Shown here in pieces: positions 23,507 through 34,570 of a stretch of 64,000 nt of DNA. The notes under the pieces were generated by a model. The model made no database searches. It saw only the letters and a list, made by a program, of their open reading frames with translations, and was not told the DNA's origin. Origin of the DNA: Symbiodinium natans. Taxonomy: Eukaryota > Sar > Dinophyceae > Suessiales > Symbiodiniaceae. The DNA is taken from NCBI GenBank assembly GCA_905221605.1, contig CAJNDS010002228.1, positions 392,344 through 456,343 of the forward strand. Direction: 5' to 3'. Within the stretch, counting starts at the first letter, position 1; each line of letters opens with the position of its first letter. The position numbers and the translations under genes are program-made.

Positions 23507-24190
23507 CTATACATTCGCAAAGCTTTGTACGTACTGGCTTGCAGCGGGCGGCCAATTTGCTGTTTCAGCAATATCCGTCCACGTCTTCACCGCTGGAAAA
23601 TTACAGGCTGCAAAACTGCGGAGTCGATCATCCCACTTCGTCAGCGGGCGACCGGGTCGACGATGTAGTTGTAACGCAAAATTTGCTTGCCAGTTGATTT
23701 CTGGACACCATTTGACAACAGCCGCGGCCCAATTGGGAATTCGCAACATTTGGAAAGCGAAGTTGTACTGACGTCGTGCAAGCTGGCGAGACCAGGTGTC
23801 CACAAGGTGTATGCGTAACGCTGCAACCAGTCTGTGTTTCATCCGACTCATAGTGCTGTGCCAATCTTCGTTTGCAACTCGCACCCAGCCAACCACACAG
23901 CGAAGCATTCGTCGTTGCAATGCATCCAGTGCATGAATTTGTGACAGAGTCAACGGCAATACGTGTAATCCAAACAGAACGGTTGGAGTCAAAAAACAAA
24001 AAAATCAATGCTGTATCGACAAATTTCAATTTCAACGCGATGGAGAAATGTTTGTTTGTAAGAATGTGACGGTGTTTGCGAAACTTTGCCCATCCCACTT
24101 GGAACCTATGTTTGAGTTCTGTCTGACTGCGGCATCGAGGATCTGCACTGATATGTCGTCCCAAGTAATTTGTGAACGTCGCCTGCAGTC
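23507..24190 (-). pseudogene. LINE C-terminal segment
   Basis: Minus-strand frames read ELKHRFQVGWAKFRKHRHIL, then (shifted by an indel near 24.0 kb) TPTVLFGLHVLPLT, LDALQRRMLRCVVGWVR and RRPGRPLTKWDDRLRSF. This order (template-handling helices, an RRMLR block, then an R-PGRP-T-W tail) is typical of the region after the RT in LINE-type elements. A stretch between the RT core and this segment has been lost near 24.2-24.3 kb. Confidence 0.75.
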
Positions 24191-24196
24191 AAAACC

Positions 24197-25777
24197 TCAA
24201 CGATGTCGTCGCAAACATTGATGTACATGGGTCCGTCTATGTGGGCTGTAGTAATAATTCGGTTTTTTGATGCATTCAAATGCAATCCGATCTTGCCAAG
24301 ATTTTGCGTGCATCATGATGTCGTGAGCGTATCGGATGTTTGTGAGTCGTTCGACTGCTCCAACGTCAAGACCATGCTCCATCAGTCGTTGTGCCCACTG
24401 TCGGAAAGCGAGCTCCAAGCCAGCGTTGAACAAAGCGGGCGACATAACATCTCCCTGTTGGACCCCGCGTTGGATGTCAAATGGGGAACCCTTTTTCACT
24501 GATCCAGATTGTGAGCGGTACAATGTTTGCAATAAGTTGATGTAGCAGTCGGGCAAACCCTGACATCGCAATGCTTCGAAAAGTGGTTTGAACTCGATGC
24601 GGTCAAAGGCCTTCTTCAAATCCAGACTGGCGCACCAAATGTCAAAATTCCACTCCACAGCTTTGGACAAAACCGTGTCAAGAACAGCAAGCGCGTGATC
24701 CACTCCAAGTAATGACCGGAAACCCATTTGATCCCAACTCTGTTCACGCTCCAGTAGATCTTGGATTCTCGTATGTACGAGCTTCGAAAAAATCTTGTAG
24801 GTGATTTTGAGAACGGCGATTGGTCTCCAGTTTGTTACCATAGACGAATCACCGGGTTTCGGCAGCATTTTGAAGAGGGAGTGTTGCCACGAAGATTCCA
24901 ATCCGCCACTGGCCAACATGTTACACATGTTGTTGAAAATTTGAAGCAAGCATGGGTGAAGATCTCGGCCACCAAATTTGAACATCTCAACGACAAGACC
25001 ACCGTCATCAGCCCCTCGCTGATTTTTCATGCGCTTCAGAACGGCCTGCAACTCCTCCAAAGAAAATGGCAAGATATCCGCAAATGAAGAGTGCGAGCTC
25101 TGCTCCCAGTCACTGTCGGTAGAGAATATACCACGAAGATATGAGGTAAAATCCTCCGTTGATGGTACTTCTTCAGGGTGATGTTGCTGAGAATGTTCGG
25201 GAGTACGAAGAAGTGATTCCAATCGCTTAAAATCACGACCCGACGATAAAATGTTCGTCATCTTGTCATTCAATTTGCGTCGCTGGTGCGCTCGAAGGAC
25301 CTTCCGAATTTGTTTGGAAAGACGTGCGCGTTCAGCAACAGTTTTGCAATCACGACGACGTCGGAGAAGAAGCTGAAAATTATGATTCGTCCATGGCTCT
25401 TCGAGGTCAGGAGCACGACATGAAGGGGCATTGACTTCCATTGCGGATGCGACAACCACATCTTCCAAATCGAGAATGTTGTCTGGCTGTTTTTGTTGAA
25501 GCTTATCTCGAAGAGTTGCATGATAAGAACTCGGATTGTCCGGGAGCCAGCCTCGTAATCCACATGGCTTTCCGCGTGGTCTGCGTGTGATCGGTGGCAC
25601 TTGAACTCTGCAGCGTACGGCTCTATGATCGGAACCCATGTCAAGACTTGTCGTAGGCGCCGCATCTGAAGAATTGATATTGGAGCTGTGCATAATGAAA
25701 TCAATTTGGCGTTTCACCCCACTGGAACTACAAAACGTCCATGAATCATCGTGCTGCGCGCGATTCGCGAGCACCAA
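24197..25777 (-). pseudogene. LINE reverse transcriptase with dead active site (YAHD)
   Basis: A 526-codon minus-strand frame. Residues 46-55 carry the end of an AP-type endonuclease (DMGSDHRAV). The RT follows: WRPIAVL (317-323), motif A SLDLKKAFDRI (384-394), motif B RGVQQGDVMSPALFN (437-451), and motif C YAHD (483-486) where YADD is expected. The Asp-to-His change needs one G-to-C substitution (codon at about 24,325) and removes a metal-binding residue. After residue 500 the frame leaves the family sequence. The element would have copied its RNA at a nick made by the endonuclease. This copy cannot. Confidence 0.88.
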
Positions 25778-25802
25778 TGAATTATATAAAAAAAAATATT
25801 TA

Positions 25803-26303
25803 TCAAGTCTGCAAACACGTCACCTCGCACTCCCACATGTTGCTGTGTGTTGAAGTCCCCACCAAGAACAACTTTGTACGTGCCTCGGCAAGGATAAGTC
25901 GCAACTGTTCATATACATCGCAAAGATCAGCATACGGGTACCCGGCATGTGGCATATAACAAGCAATGAATCGGTGGATACCATCGACGTTGACATCAAC
26001 ATGTATAATACGCTTGCCAATGGCCGAAACTCTTTTGACATGTTGCGCATGATGAGCATGCAATAGAACAGCAACGCCTGCTGAACCTGCATGCTGTTGC
26101 GTGGTATATAAACGATGACCGTCTTGTAATTTGCAGTCTCCATGTGCGCGGCGTGTTTCACTGAATAACACCACATCCCAATCGCAAGTTGATAATTCAC
26201 TCAGCATCTCCGCAAGCCTGTTTGACGTGTGCAAACGAGCATTCTTGGAAAAAACCCATAAATGTGTCTGTGCCTGAATTGCGTCAATAGTCGGCTTATC
26301 CAC
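25803..26303 (-). pseudogene. LINE endonuclease N-terminal part
   Basis: A 166-residue minus-strand frame with LFSETRRAHG (catalytic Glu region) and AGVAVLLHAHHA, as in exonuclease-endonuclease-phosphatase domains of LINEs. The expected GDFN motif reads LVGTSTHSN, so the Asp is lost. The frame breaks from the RT frame at an A/T homopolymer near 25,788-25,800. With the RT and C-terminal parts it forms one minus-strand element of about 2.8 kb. Confidence 0.78.
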
Positions 26304-26940
26304 TTTGAAAACAGGTGTGTGACCTGAAGTGCGCGACTGTGTTGGTGAAACTGTTGGACCCGAACGGAGTTGTCCCTATGAAGTGGCCTCGGCCACTCCC
26401 GATTTGCTTTTGCCACGACCCTTGGCCCCACCCATCTTCTGTAAGGAGTTGCTTGCACGGGCTCAGAGCTGCTTGAGTTCCTCGCTTGTCTGCAGATCCT
26501 CCCATTGCGCCCATGTATCTACCAATTGCATTGCATGTGCGTACCCACGATGGATAGCTTGAGGACCAGGGAAGAACCCACTTTGAGCTGACTATAATCA
26601 TCATCGATTTCAATCTCTCGTTTCATGAAACCCCAGTCGCCCGACCATGACGGCAGAGGGAAAAAGGTCCGCGAAAAAAACAAAGAAGTGTTTCGTACCA
26701 TGTCCGGCGATGTTAGGCCCTCAGTAAAATATGTGGGCGCATTCGTCTGTTATATATATATATAGACAAAGTGTCACTGATCTTGTTTTGCGTCGCTGAC
26801 ACTTTCTGAAGGTGTCGATGCAAGCTCCGGTGTGACAAGCAGTCCACCCATCCCCTGCAGCAGGTCAGACGAAAGTCCAAAAAAAAGATCCATTACCAGG
26901 AGCTCGGCTGCAAGAATGTCCGCCCAACACACAGCAAACT
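26304..26940. other. No recognised gene
   Basis: Possible 5' part of the LINE (minus strand), but no domain is visible upstream of the endonuclease. A short (TA)n stretch lies at about 26,750-26,763. Confidence 0.4.
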
Positions 26941-26984
26941 CAAGTTGAGCATCCCAGTAGTCGCTCCATCATCCCCTCAAGCAC

Positions 26985-28215
26985 AAATTGTCCTTCAACC
27001 AACCCCGAACCACGCACCGCTGTTGCAAAAAAACAAATGCAGAGGGCGTTGCCCCGGCGGCCTATTGGGCTGCGTGGGCGGATGCGTTGCCCGTGGCGCC
27101 CCGACGCCGCAGAGCGATGCTTGCAGGAACTCGCGGCCGGTGCGCGAGCAGGCGCGCCCTGCTTGCAGGCCCTTACCGCCCAGGGCTGGTCGGACAGGCC
27201 AGCCTGGCGAGCGTGTGTCGACAGAGCGCGGCCGCCGCCCGAGCCCGCAAATGAGCCGGGTCTTGGGGGATCGGGCTGGCATGGGCTGGCAACGTAGTGC
27301 AGTTCTCGCACTTCACACCTCCTTTCGAGAACACACGATGTTGCCGGCTTTGACCCCTGACGCCCGCGCCATGTTGCGGTCCCAGTCAGGCCCACATGCG
27401 GGGTTTTGGCTTCGTGCTATCCCCGCGCACCCAGCTGCCGAGCTCACCCCGGACCTGATGCACCTCGCCCTGCGGCGCCGCCTCCGACTCCCCTTGCCGA
27501 TTGCCCGAGCCCGCTGCGGAGGGGTTGGCTTGCCAGGCTGCCGTGGGCGAGTTGATGTGTTGGGGGACCACTTCGCGGCTTGTCCGCGCACCGGCCCCAT
27601 AGCACGACGTGGCTTCGTGCTCGAGCAGGCGTGGGTGCAGGTCGCGCGTGAGGCGGTCGGCCCGGAAGGGCGAGTGGTACCGCAGCAGTGGCTCGCCGAT
27701 ACGACCGCGGTAGGTGTGCGGCCGGATGACCGACGGCGCCTTGATCTCGTCATCTATGGCGCAACCCAGCTGTGACGCGACGCTCGTGTCCCCGCTCGGG
27801 CGGGATGGCAGACCCACCCGCGGCGCCGCTGACCGCGACGGTGCCGCACTATAGAGGCGGCTGCACGACGCAAACACGCGCGCTGCCCTGAACTTTCCCT
27901 CGGGGGGCCACAGCGCCTGTGCGTGTTGGCTGCCGAAGTCGGAGGGCGCTGGAACGACGAGTCCCAACGTCTGTTCAAACAGCTCATCCGACTGCGCGCG
28001 CGCACCGGCCGTCCTTCGAGCGGCTGCCGGCCATGGCTGGGCGCGCCGGTGGTGGAGTGCGTTGTCTGTTGCCGTGCAGCGCGCCCTGTGCAGCGCCGCG
28101 CTCGGCGAGTGGACGATGCCCCCCCTCCCAGGGCAGGTTGACGCACAGCCTCTAGCGACGGTGCTCGACCTCGCTGAGCACCCGGCGCCCAGTCGGCTCC
28201 CTCTACGGTGAGCCG
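26985..28215 (+). mobile_element. Retroelement 3' half, best-preserved plus-strand copy
   Basis: Plus-strand blocks in order: VAPAAYWAAWADALPV (27,050-27,100), then in another frame ALTPDARAMLRSQSGPHAGF (27,345-27,405), LALRRRLRLPLP, DVLGDHFAACPRTG, QAWVQVAREAVGPEG, RVVPQQWLADTT and DDRRRLDLVIYGA. After a frame change come CDATLVSPLGRDG, GGRWNDESQRLFKQLIRL and ARRWWSALSVAVQRAL, ending at a stop near 28,213. This is the region downstream of the RT core of the GGEQGDP family. It serves as the reference for the other fragments. Several indels make it inactive. Confidence 0.78.
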
Positions 28216-28985
28216 TCGTAGGTAGTCGGGCTTCCGGCCAGTAGGCGTTTGGGACGGCGGATTCGGCGGAAAAAGGTGCGCGGAAAAAATTGAAAGGAAA
28301 ACATTTTCTTGGGAACAAAACTTGCCAGGACGTTCTCAGCTTGCTTCCCAGTGTAATATATTTCACCCCATTAAAAAATCTGTCAGCCGAATAGTCACAG
28401 GAACAATGTGCACCCCTTCACATCCGAGGGGTCAAGCTCAGATTCTGCATTTTCTGCTCGGGTTGGGGGGGGGGGGGGGGGGGGGGGGGGGCGGGGGCCA
28501 AAATGGAATCAGCATTTTCGACCGCCAGCGTGGGCACCTGACTGTGAGCGCAGCAGTGATGCAGTGATGCAGTGCACGGGCATCGGCCCGGAGGCTGAGG
28601 AAGAGGCGCTCGCGAAGGACGTGTTCGAGGCATTTTAATTCTTCCCATGTGATTCTTCATACGGAATTGGGGCGAATGTGTTATTATTTCGGCAAGTAAC
28701 AAAATTTTTTTTAAGAATACCGCGTCTTGATGTTTGCACAATTGAAACGCGAGCGGTACGCACCGCGCTTGATGTCATCAACCCACTTGAAGTTGGAAAA
28801 AAATGCATTTGCGCGGAATTGCGGATGTGAGTTTCGGTGTTGCAGCTGCGTTTCCACAAGGGTCGCCATTTGCACATCCCTGGTTTTTCCACATCGCGCG
28901 GATCCAAGGGAGTGTCCAGCAAATCTACCATGTAACACAGATGCGTCTGCTCTCATTGACCGCAACGTGCCCATTCTTGGATTTT
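28216..28985. other. No recognised gene; poly-G at 28,465-28,491
   Basis: Sequence between retroelement copies, with a near-pure G run. No coding feature can be supported. Confidence 0.5.
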
Positions 28986-28989
28986 ATAC

Positions 28990-29345
28990 AATGCGTCACT
29001 GCTTGCGCTGCACTTTGGGTGCAGCATCGCTGGATGTTGCATGGCACAATTGCATCAGGCATGATAGGAGGCCTGGCTCACCGTCAGCCGCCTCGCCCAG
29101 CCCGCCCAAGCAACCTGCGCAGCGTCCGCTGCCATCCGCAGGACGTTGCGCCTTCGAACTCGCGCACAAGCCGGTCTGCAATTTCCGGGCAACGTTGGCA
29201 CAGAACCGGGAGCGCATCCGCTCATGCAGCCCAATAAGCTGCTGGCGACACCCGCTCAGCTGGTAAGGGGCCTAGACCTCCAAGGCTCGGCGGCGGGAAA
29301 GCGACCTCGCGAGCAGTCGCCCTCGCCGGGGCCCGCTCGCCAGTA
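28990..29345 (-). mobile_element. Retroelement fragment, minus strand
   Basis: Minus strand reads LGGLGPLPAERVSPAAYWAA near 29,280-29,222 (compare FGGLGLR and AAYWAAWADALP), followed after a stop by Cys/Arg-rich sequence of the same region. Truncated and broken. Confidence 0.6.
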
Positions 29346-29589
29346 GGCGTTCGACAACGGCCCATACATGCCCAGACTGCGTCATCGTGCGCGCGGGCAT
29401 ACGGCAGGATGTCTGCCGGGAAGATTTGTTTTTTGTTTCTCCGCCCTTTTTTTACGCCGGTCACGGGAGCAGGTGTTGCGCGCGAGGCGCTGTGCAGAAA
29501 GCAAGCCAAAGCCAAGCGTTTTAGAAATCGGGCAGGCGCTTCATTTCCTACATTTATCATAATAACGAGGTATCGGTGATCTCTGCCCC

Positions 29590-30060
29590 TTGCCGTTGCA
29601 GCCTGGTATGCAGCATGCTCCGCTGCCTTCTCGACCGCGTGGAGGCTGTGCTGCCGCCGGAGACTGCACGAGCTGCGCAGCTAGCCCTGCGCTTTGGTGG
29701 ACTCGGCTTGCGGGCGTGAGCCGCGACCGCTAATTGTGCTGCCTGCCCCACTTGTCGGAAGCAAACCAACCGCCTTCGAGAGTTGAGCCACCCGCTGTTC
29801 CAAAGGTCGTGGCCCGTTGCCTGGCTGGCAGCGACATGCCGTTCTCGCATTGCTCGAGAACGCCAGATGGTGCCAGCCTTGACCCCGCCTGCTCGCGCCC
29901 TCGTCCAGTCCCAGTCCGGTCAGCATGCCGGCATGTGGCTTGCGGCGACTCTTTCCGATGCAGCGTCCACCCTCATGCCTGTGGTGCGGAAATGTGCAGA
30001 AGGCCGCCACGGCTGGGGGGCTGAGTTTGATGCATGCGGGGACCGCTTGCGGGAAAAGAT
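29590..30060 (+). mobile_element. Retroelement fragment, plus strand
   Basis: Plus strand reads VLPPETARAAQLALRFGGLG near 29,650-29,710, then (shifted) ALTPPARALVQSQSGQHAG near 29,878-29,935. This order is the same as in the 26.9-28.2 kb copy. It is head to head with the minus-strand fragment just upstream. Confidence 0.68.
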
Positions 30061-31378
30061 GCGGTCAAGAAGAACGCAACCAAGAAGAACAGTGATTTCG
30101 GGAGCATGCCTGCCATGTAATGTTGTCAGTCATGTGTCATTAACCAGTGCTGTGGGGGTTCCAGGCTCCAGTTTTACTTAGTTCCGAGCCGATTTCTTTA
30201 TATCGGTGATGCAGCCCACTGCCATCACTGCCGCACTCGCAGAATTAAGCGCCTTAATCCCTAAAGTATGATGTGTGTTTTAGCATCCAGTTGTAATCTT
30301 AGAAGGCTTACAAGACTTAAGAGTCTTCGCCATGCCGCGTCGCCAGCAACAGAGATGATTTCCCAAGGTGCCTTTGCAATCCCATCGGAGCTTGAGGATG
30401 TACAAGCTTCCTGTACGCATTGCGGTCAGTGCAACATGATGATATCCGGCAGTTCCTTCATGGAACTGGCGGAATTCCTGCTGGGCCCTGTAAAAAAGGA
30501 AATGAGTTGGGGTCTTGGGGTGCTGCGCATGTCGACAGGAAAGTTCATCCTGCTGACAGCCCTCAGAATCGCCCTCTGCGACCAATGCGCCTACGTCCTC
30601 CCTGCCTGTTTTCAACAGCGTGAAGTTTTAAGATTGGCTGCGTTCGGCAGTTTTTAGCAATCTTCGGTAATTGGCAATCTTCGGAAAAAAACTCAAGCGG
30701 GTGGCAAGTTCAGAAAATTGGTTGGTTGTACTTGCCACACAATAATCTCATAACTTGTTCCGCATTGAAAGCACTTGTGTGCATGCAGGTCAGTCTCACT
30801 CGCGATTGCCTATTCGACGGTGGCGTGCTCGTACGTGATGTGCCACTCGACGAGTGCCCCTCGCAGGCAGCATTGGCCATGGAACTTTGTAGTATTCATG
30901 ATGTGACCGGGGTCAGCCACTTCGAGATTCCCGGTTATAAACCATGCCAAACACATGAGCAACGCAATTTCTAGTTCAATATTCTTCGATTGCTGTCATT
31001 GCTCGCTACAAATAAGAAACAAGAAAGAATCGGAGTAGGTGTAGCGCTAAAGGAGGTGTGTTGTTTATGGGCGGAAGCAGGACAACTATGGAGACGGTTG
31101 GCAGCAATGCTTGGCCAGTGACCCAACAATCAGCCGAGGCACCACAAGCACGACAACAACTTCGACAACGCGTGCCCTTTGCAATGACATTCTGTGTACG
31201 CTTGCTGCGTGAGATCGCGCGAGCTTAGCCTTAGTTTGCCGCCCAAACATCTCTTGCGGCCCTTGAGCCGGCAACGCATCTTTCAAAAATTGCCTATAGC
31301 TGCCTAAAACTCATGTGCCGGTCATGATAAAAATAGCTTGTTTTTGCAAGCTTGACCCTGTGTAGGGATCTCAAAGAA
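30061..31378 (+). other. No recognised gene; two exon-like frames
   Basis: Plus-strand frames at 30,268-30,657 (129 codons, with CTHCGQC) and 30,726-30,974 (82 codons) look less biased than the surroundings, but carry no known domain and have no convincing splice partners. Confidence 0.3.
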
Positions 31379-31449
31379 GGTACTGCATCGTCCATTACCA
31401 CCACTGTTTCGACAGTGACATCTACTTCCCAGACATCGAGCCGGACAAG
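31379..31449 (+). CDS. Ser/Thr-rich exon 1 (mucin-like)
   Basis: Encodes TASSITTTVSTVTSTSQTSS. The 5' edge is uncertain (AAG|G near 31,379). The 3' edge fits AG|GAGAAG, a GA-type donor leaving two bases of a codon (phase 2). Dense Ser/Thr suggests an O-glycosylated extracellular segment. It is the first of a same-strand series of similar exons. Confidence 0.6.
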
Positions 31450-31915
31450 GAGAAGTAGTTTAGTTGACAGGACGTGTCGAGGTGAAATCCAGGAAGTCGG
31501 TGCGGGGTGTACGCTAAAGCTGGATGCTCGCAAGTCGCAGCTGCTTTGAGCTGATTAAAGTCGCCGTTACTAGATGTTACGAGGCTTTAGAATTGGATGT
31601 TTTCGGCCAGAGTGGTGCCAATGTCAAGACCCCCTCGAGCCACCGGAGCTCCATCGAAGGAGGTTGGTATTCCTGTGCAGCTTACGATGCTCAGAGATTC
31701 GCAAATAGTTGAACACGTGCCATCCTTATTCAAATCCAGGAAGTTTTCTGAACGCAGCTTGTGAGGTGTCGCAGGTACTCACTGCAAGTAGCCGTTTATC
31801 AGACATCTACCCGGCTTTGCTTATTTCTTCCCCTGCGCGAGACCGATGTGAGCTTCCATTGAAGAGGTGTAGGTGTGCACCGGGACGCTTTTGTGTCGCT
31901 TGTTGGCCCCGGCAG

Positions 31916-32002
31916 GACGAGCACCCAGACGACCACGACGACAAGTTCTTCGGCAACTTCGTCGACAACTACCACAGTGACTGGGCCGAAAGACAACACA
32001 GT
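31916..32002 (+). CDS. Ser/Thr-rich exon 2
   Basis: Acceptor GGCAG|G at 31,914-31,916, then one base plus codons for TSTQTTTTTSSSATSSTTTT. The frame runs into VTGPKDNT, and a GA-type donor at 32,003 (GT|GAGAGA) keeps phase 2. GTGAGA at 32,001 is an alternative donor that would change the phase. Confidence 0.6.
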
Positions 32003-32109
32003 GAGAGAAATTCTTGCCTGTGCTCGATTTCTTTGTCCAAGCGCAAGGACACTGGGTGAATTCCGCAGCAGCGCATGCTAGGATGCGTAACCAAGGTGAG
32101 CACGTCCAG

Positions 32110-33378
32110 CACAACTCGCACCTTCACTTCCACATCCACAGCCAGTACGAGTGTATCGAGCACTTCATCGGGCACTTCAACAACTGCAACTAGCACAAGC
32201 AGCAAGACGACCACCACGACAGGTACTACTAGGACCGTCACCTCCACCAGCACCACTGCCAGCAAGACTAGCACCAGCACTGCGACGGAGACAACTAGCA
32301 TCACCAGCACAAGCACAGAAACAAGCAGCACTACGGCTAGCACCAGCGCCACAACAAGCCGCAGCACCACTTCAACTTTCACCAGCACAAGAAGTGATAC
32401 GACAAGTACCACAACCATCAGCTCCACCGTGACCACAAGCAGAACCACCACTACCACAAGCCAAACCCGCACATCCACAACTCTGACAGGAACAGTGACA
32501 AGCACCAGCACGATTTCGAGCAGCACCACGTCCAGGACTGAGACGAGCACCACCAGCTCTACCAGTACCACCATGACTTCAACAATCACGGCCACCACTA
32601 CCACCAGCAGCACAAGCCGATCCTCGACGATAACCTCCACTACCAGCCACACAAGCACATCCACAACAGTGACAAGCAGCATGACTAGCGGCACAACGAC
32701 ATCAACTTCACGGACCAGCACTACCAGCAAAACAAGCACAAGCATCACCACGTCGAGCACAGTAACAAGTACCACTACGGGGAGCACCAGCATTTCCACC
32801 AGCCGCAGCACCACCTCTACCGTGTCGCATACTGCCACAGGTACGACCACCTTCAGCACTACCGTGACCGTTAGCAGAACGACGACAAGCCAAACCAACA
32901 CACGCACAACACTGACACGAACAGCAACAAGCACCAGCGAAACATCGACCAGGACCACGTCCATGACCAAGACTAGCACCACCAGTTTCACAGGTACCAT
33001 CACGACTGCAACAATCACGACCACAATTTCCAGAACCAGTACAAGCCGAACAGCAACCTCTTCCACAGCTACAGCTACTTCGACAAGCACCTCCCATACT
33101 GTGAGCAGGACAAGCTCCAGCCAGACCAGCTCAGAAACGTCCACAAGCAGCAGCAGCTCTGTGAGTCAAACAGTGACCACCACAAAAACCTCCACTGTAA
33201 CCACATCAGCCACATCTTCGACAACGTTTCTGAGTACAACTTCCGGCACATCGACAAGGACTGCAACAGCAACTGCTACTAGCACGGCAGTGACGGTAAC
33301 TTCAACATCCAGAAGTATGACTTCGACCAGCACCACCTCAAGCGCCACTGTCTCAAGTATCACTATGTCAAGCACCAC
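32110..33378 (+). CDS. Large Ser/Thr-rich exon 3
   Basis: About 420 codons almost wholly Ser and Thr with occasional Arg, Val, Ile and Lys. The 5' edge is either 32,096 (AAG|G) or 32,110 (CCAG|C); the latter fits phase 2. The 3' edge AC|GTGTCT leaves two bases, which the next exon's leading G completes. The plus frame is preferred because its ends fit splice sites and neighbouring exons; the minus frame would be a Val/Leu-only polypeptide. A stalk-like, heavily glycosylated extracellular region is the likely role. Confidence 0.7.
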
Positions 33379-33492
33379 GTGTCTTCGCCGGCTTTATTTA
33401 GGGGGTCTCACAAGCATTTTCAGATGCTTCTGCAGCTTTCAGTTTTTCAGGGCTGTGCAAGATCCGACATGCGACGCCATGAAGCAGTGAAG

Positions 33493-33546
33493 GTCTCTCA
33501 GCACCTCAAGCAGTCGCACCACTTCCACCACCGCAAGCACTTCCAG
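33493..33546 (+). CDS. Ser/Thr-rich mini-exon 4
   Basis: 54 bases: acceptor AAG|G at 33,492, one base, then SLSTSSSRTTSTTASTS, and a GA-type donor AG|GACAAG. Phase 2 at both ends and a length divisible by three mean it could be skipped or duplicated without changing the frame. Confidence 0.6.
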
Positions 33547-33675
33547 GACAAGAGCTCGGCTTCGGTGTGCTATTGGTAGCAAGTAAGATGGTTGAGGCTC
33601 GTGATTTGGGACTGTGCTCTCTTGTGCTCCTTGTCTCACTGCCAGGGTGCTTGATTCAACGGTTCAATGATTCAG

Positions 33676-33876
33676 GACATTTACATCAACCGGCAGCACG
33701 ACATTGTCATCAACAAGCATTTCATTAACAAGCACCTCGTCAACAAGCAGCACCAGCATATCAACTAGCATGACTAGCACGACGACACCTACAACGTCCA
33801 CAAGTAGATCAAGCACGTCCACCAGCGGCACATCTTCAAGCACAACCTCTAAAAGTACTTCTTCGACAGCAACAAG
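33676..33876 (+). CDS. Ser/Thr-rich exon 5
   Basis: 201 bases between TTCAG|G and AG|GCCCGG (GC-type donor). It is phase 2 on both sides and encodes TFTSTGSTTLSSTSISLTST and similar, ending TSKSTSSTAT plus two bases. Confidence 0.68.
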
Positions 33877-34049
33877 GCCCGGGAATGGAAAGTGAGAGCG
33901 AACCTGCCGCGTAGCAAGTCCCTGCACAGTTTGCACACAAATACATCTCTATATATATATATATATATGCCACTATTGAATTATTGAGCACACTTTGTGA
34001 GTCATGAGTATGGTCTTGTCAGCTACATAGATAGAGTGAAAACCTGTAG

Positions 34050-34442
34050 TTCCACGTCACGCTCATCGACATCCACAAGCGGCACATCCTCGTCGACCAT
34101 ATCCAGCACCACATCAACCACGGCCAGCTCCACAATATCGACCAGCACAAGTATCACCACATCGAGCTCCACCGCAACGACCTCCACCAGTACCTCAACC
34201 GGCACTAGCAGCACCACCGTTAGCACCAGCACCACGTCCACAACCATCACCACCACTACGAGTACATCCACGACCACGAGCACTAGAACTTCTACCACAT
34301 CAAGCTCAACGACTTTTTCTTCTAGCTCAACTACTAGTACTTCCGCGAGCAGCACCAGCACGTCAACAAGCACGAAGACCAGCAGCAGCACAACAAGAAC
34401 CACCAGCTCAACTACCTCCACTTCCTCGTCGTCGACCACAAG
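34050..34442 (+). CDS. Ser/Thr-rich exon 6
   Basis: Acceptor CTGTAG|T then one base plus Ser/Thr codons (STSRSSTSTSGTSSSTISST at the start). Donor AG|GTCGGG. Length 393, a multiple of three, phase 2 to phase 2. It includes a short Phe-containing break (TTFSSSSTT). Confidence 0.7.
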
Positions 34443-34570
34443 GTCGGGACCCTGCCACCAATTTCAGTGTTGTGCAAAGTACCGCTTGGGGCAGTTGTTA
34501 TGTTCAGCGAATGGCGTTGCAGTAGTCGCCATGCTACAGTCGAGCGTTCTGCAAAATCCCCCATATTCAG

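Noticed and set aside
26945-27775. Single 276-codon gene
   Set aside because: Only its later part matches the retroelement family. The first part is in the wrong frame (the family sequence AAYWAAWADALP lies in another frame), so the frame is a composite across indels.
31969-33144. Minus-strand frame of 391 codons, Val/Leu-rich
   Set aside because: Complement of Ser/Thr-rich exons 2 and 3. No membrane-protein pattern beyond repeat composition.
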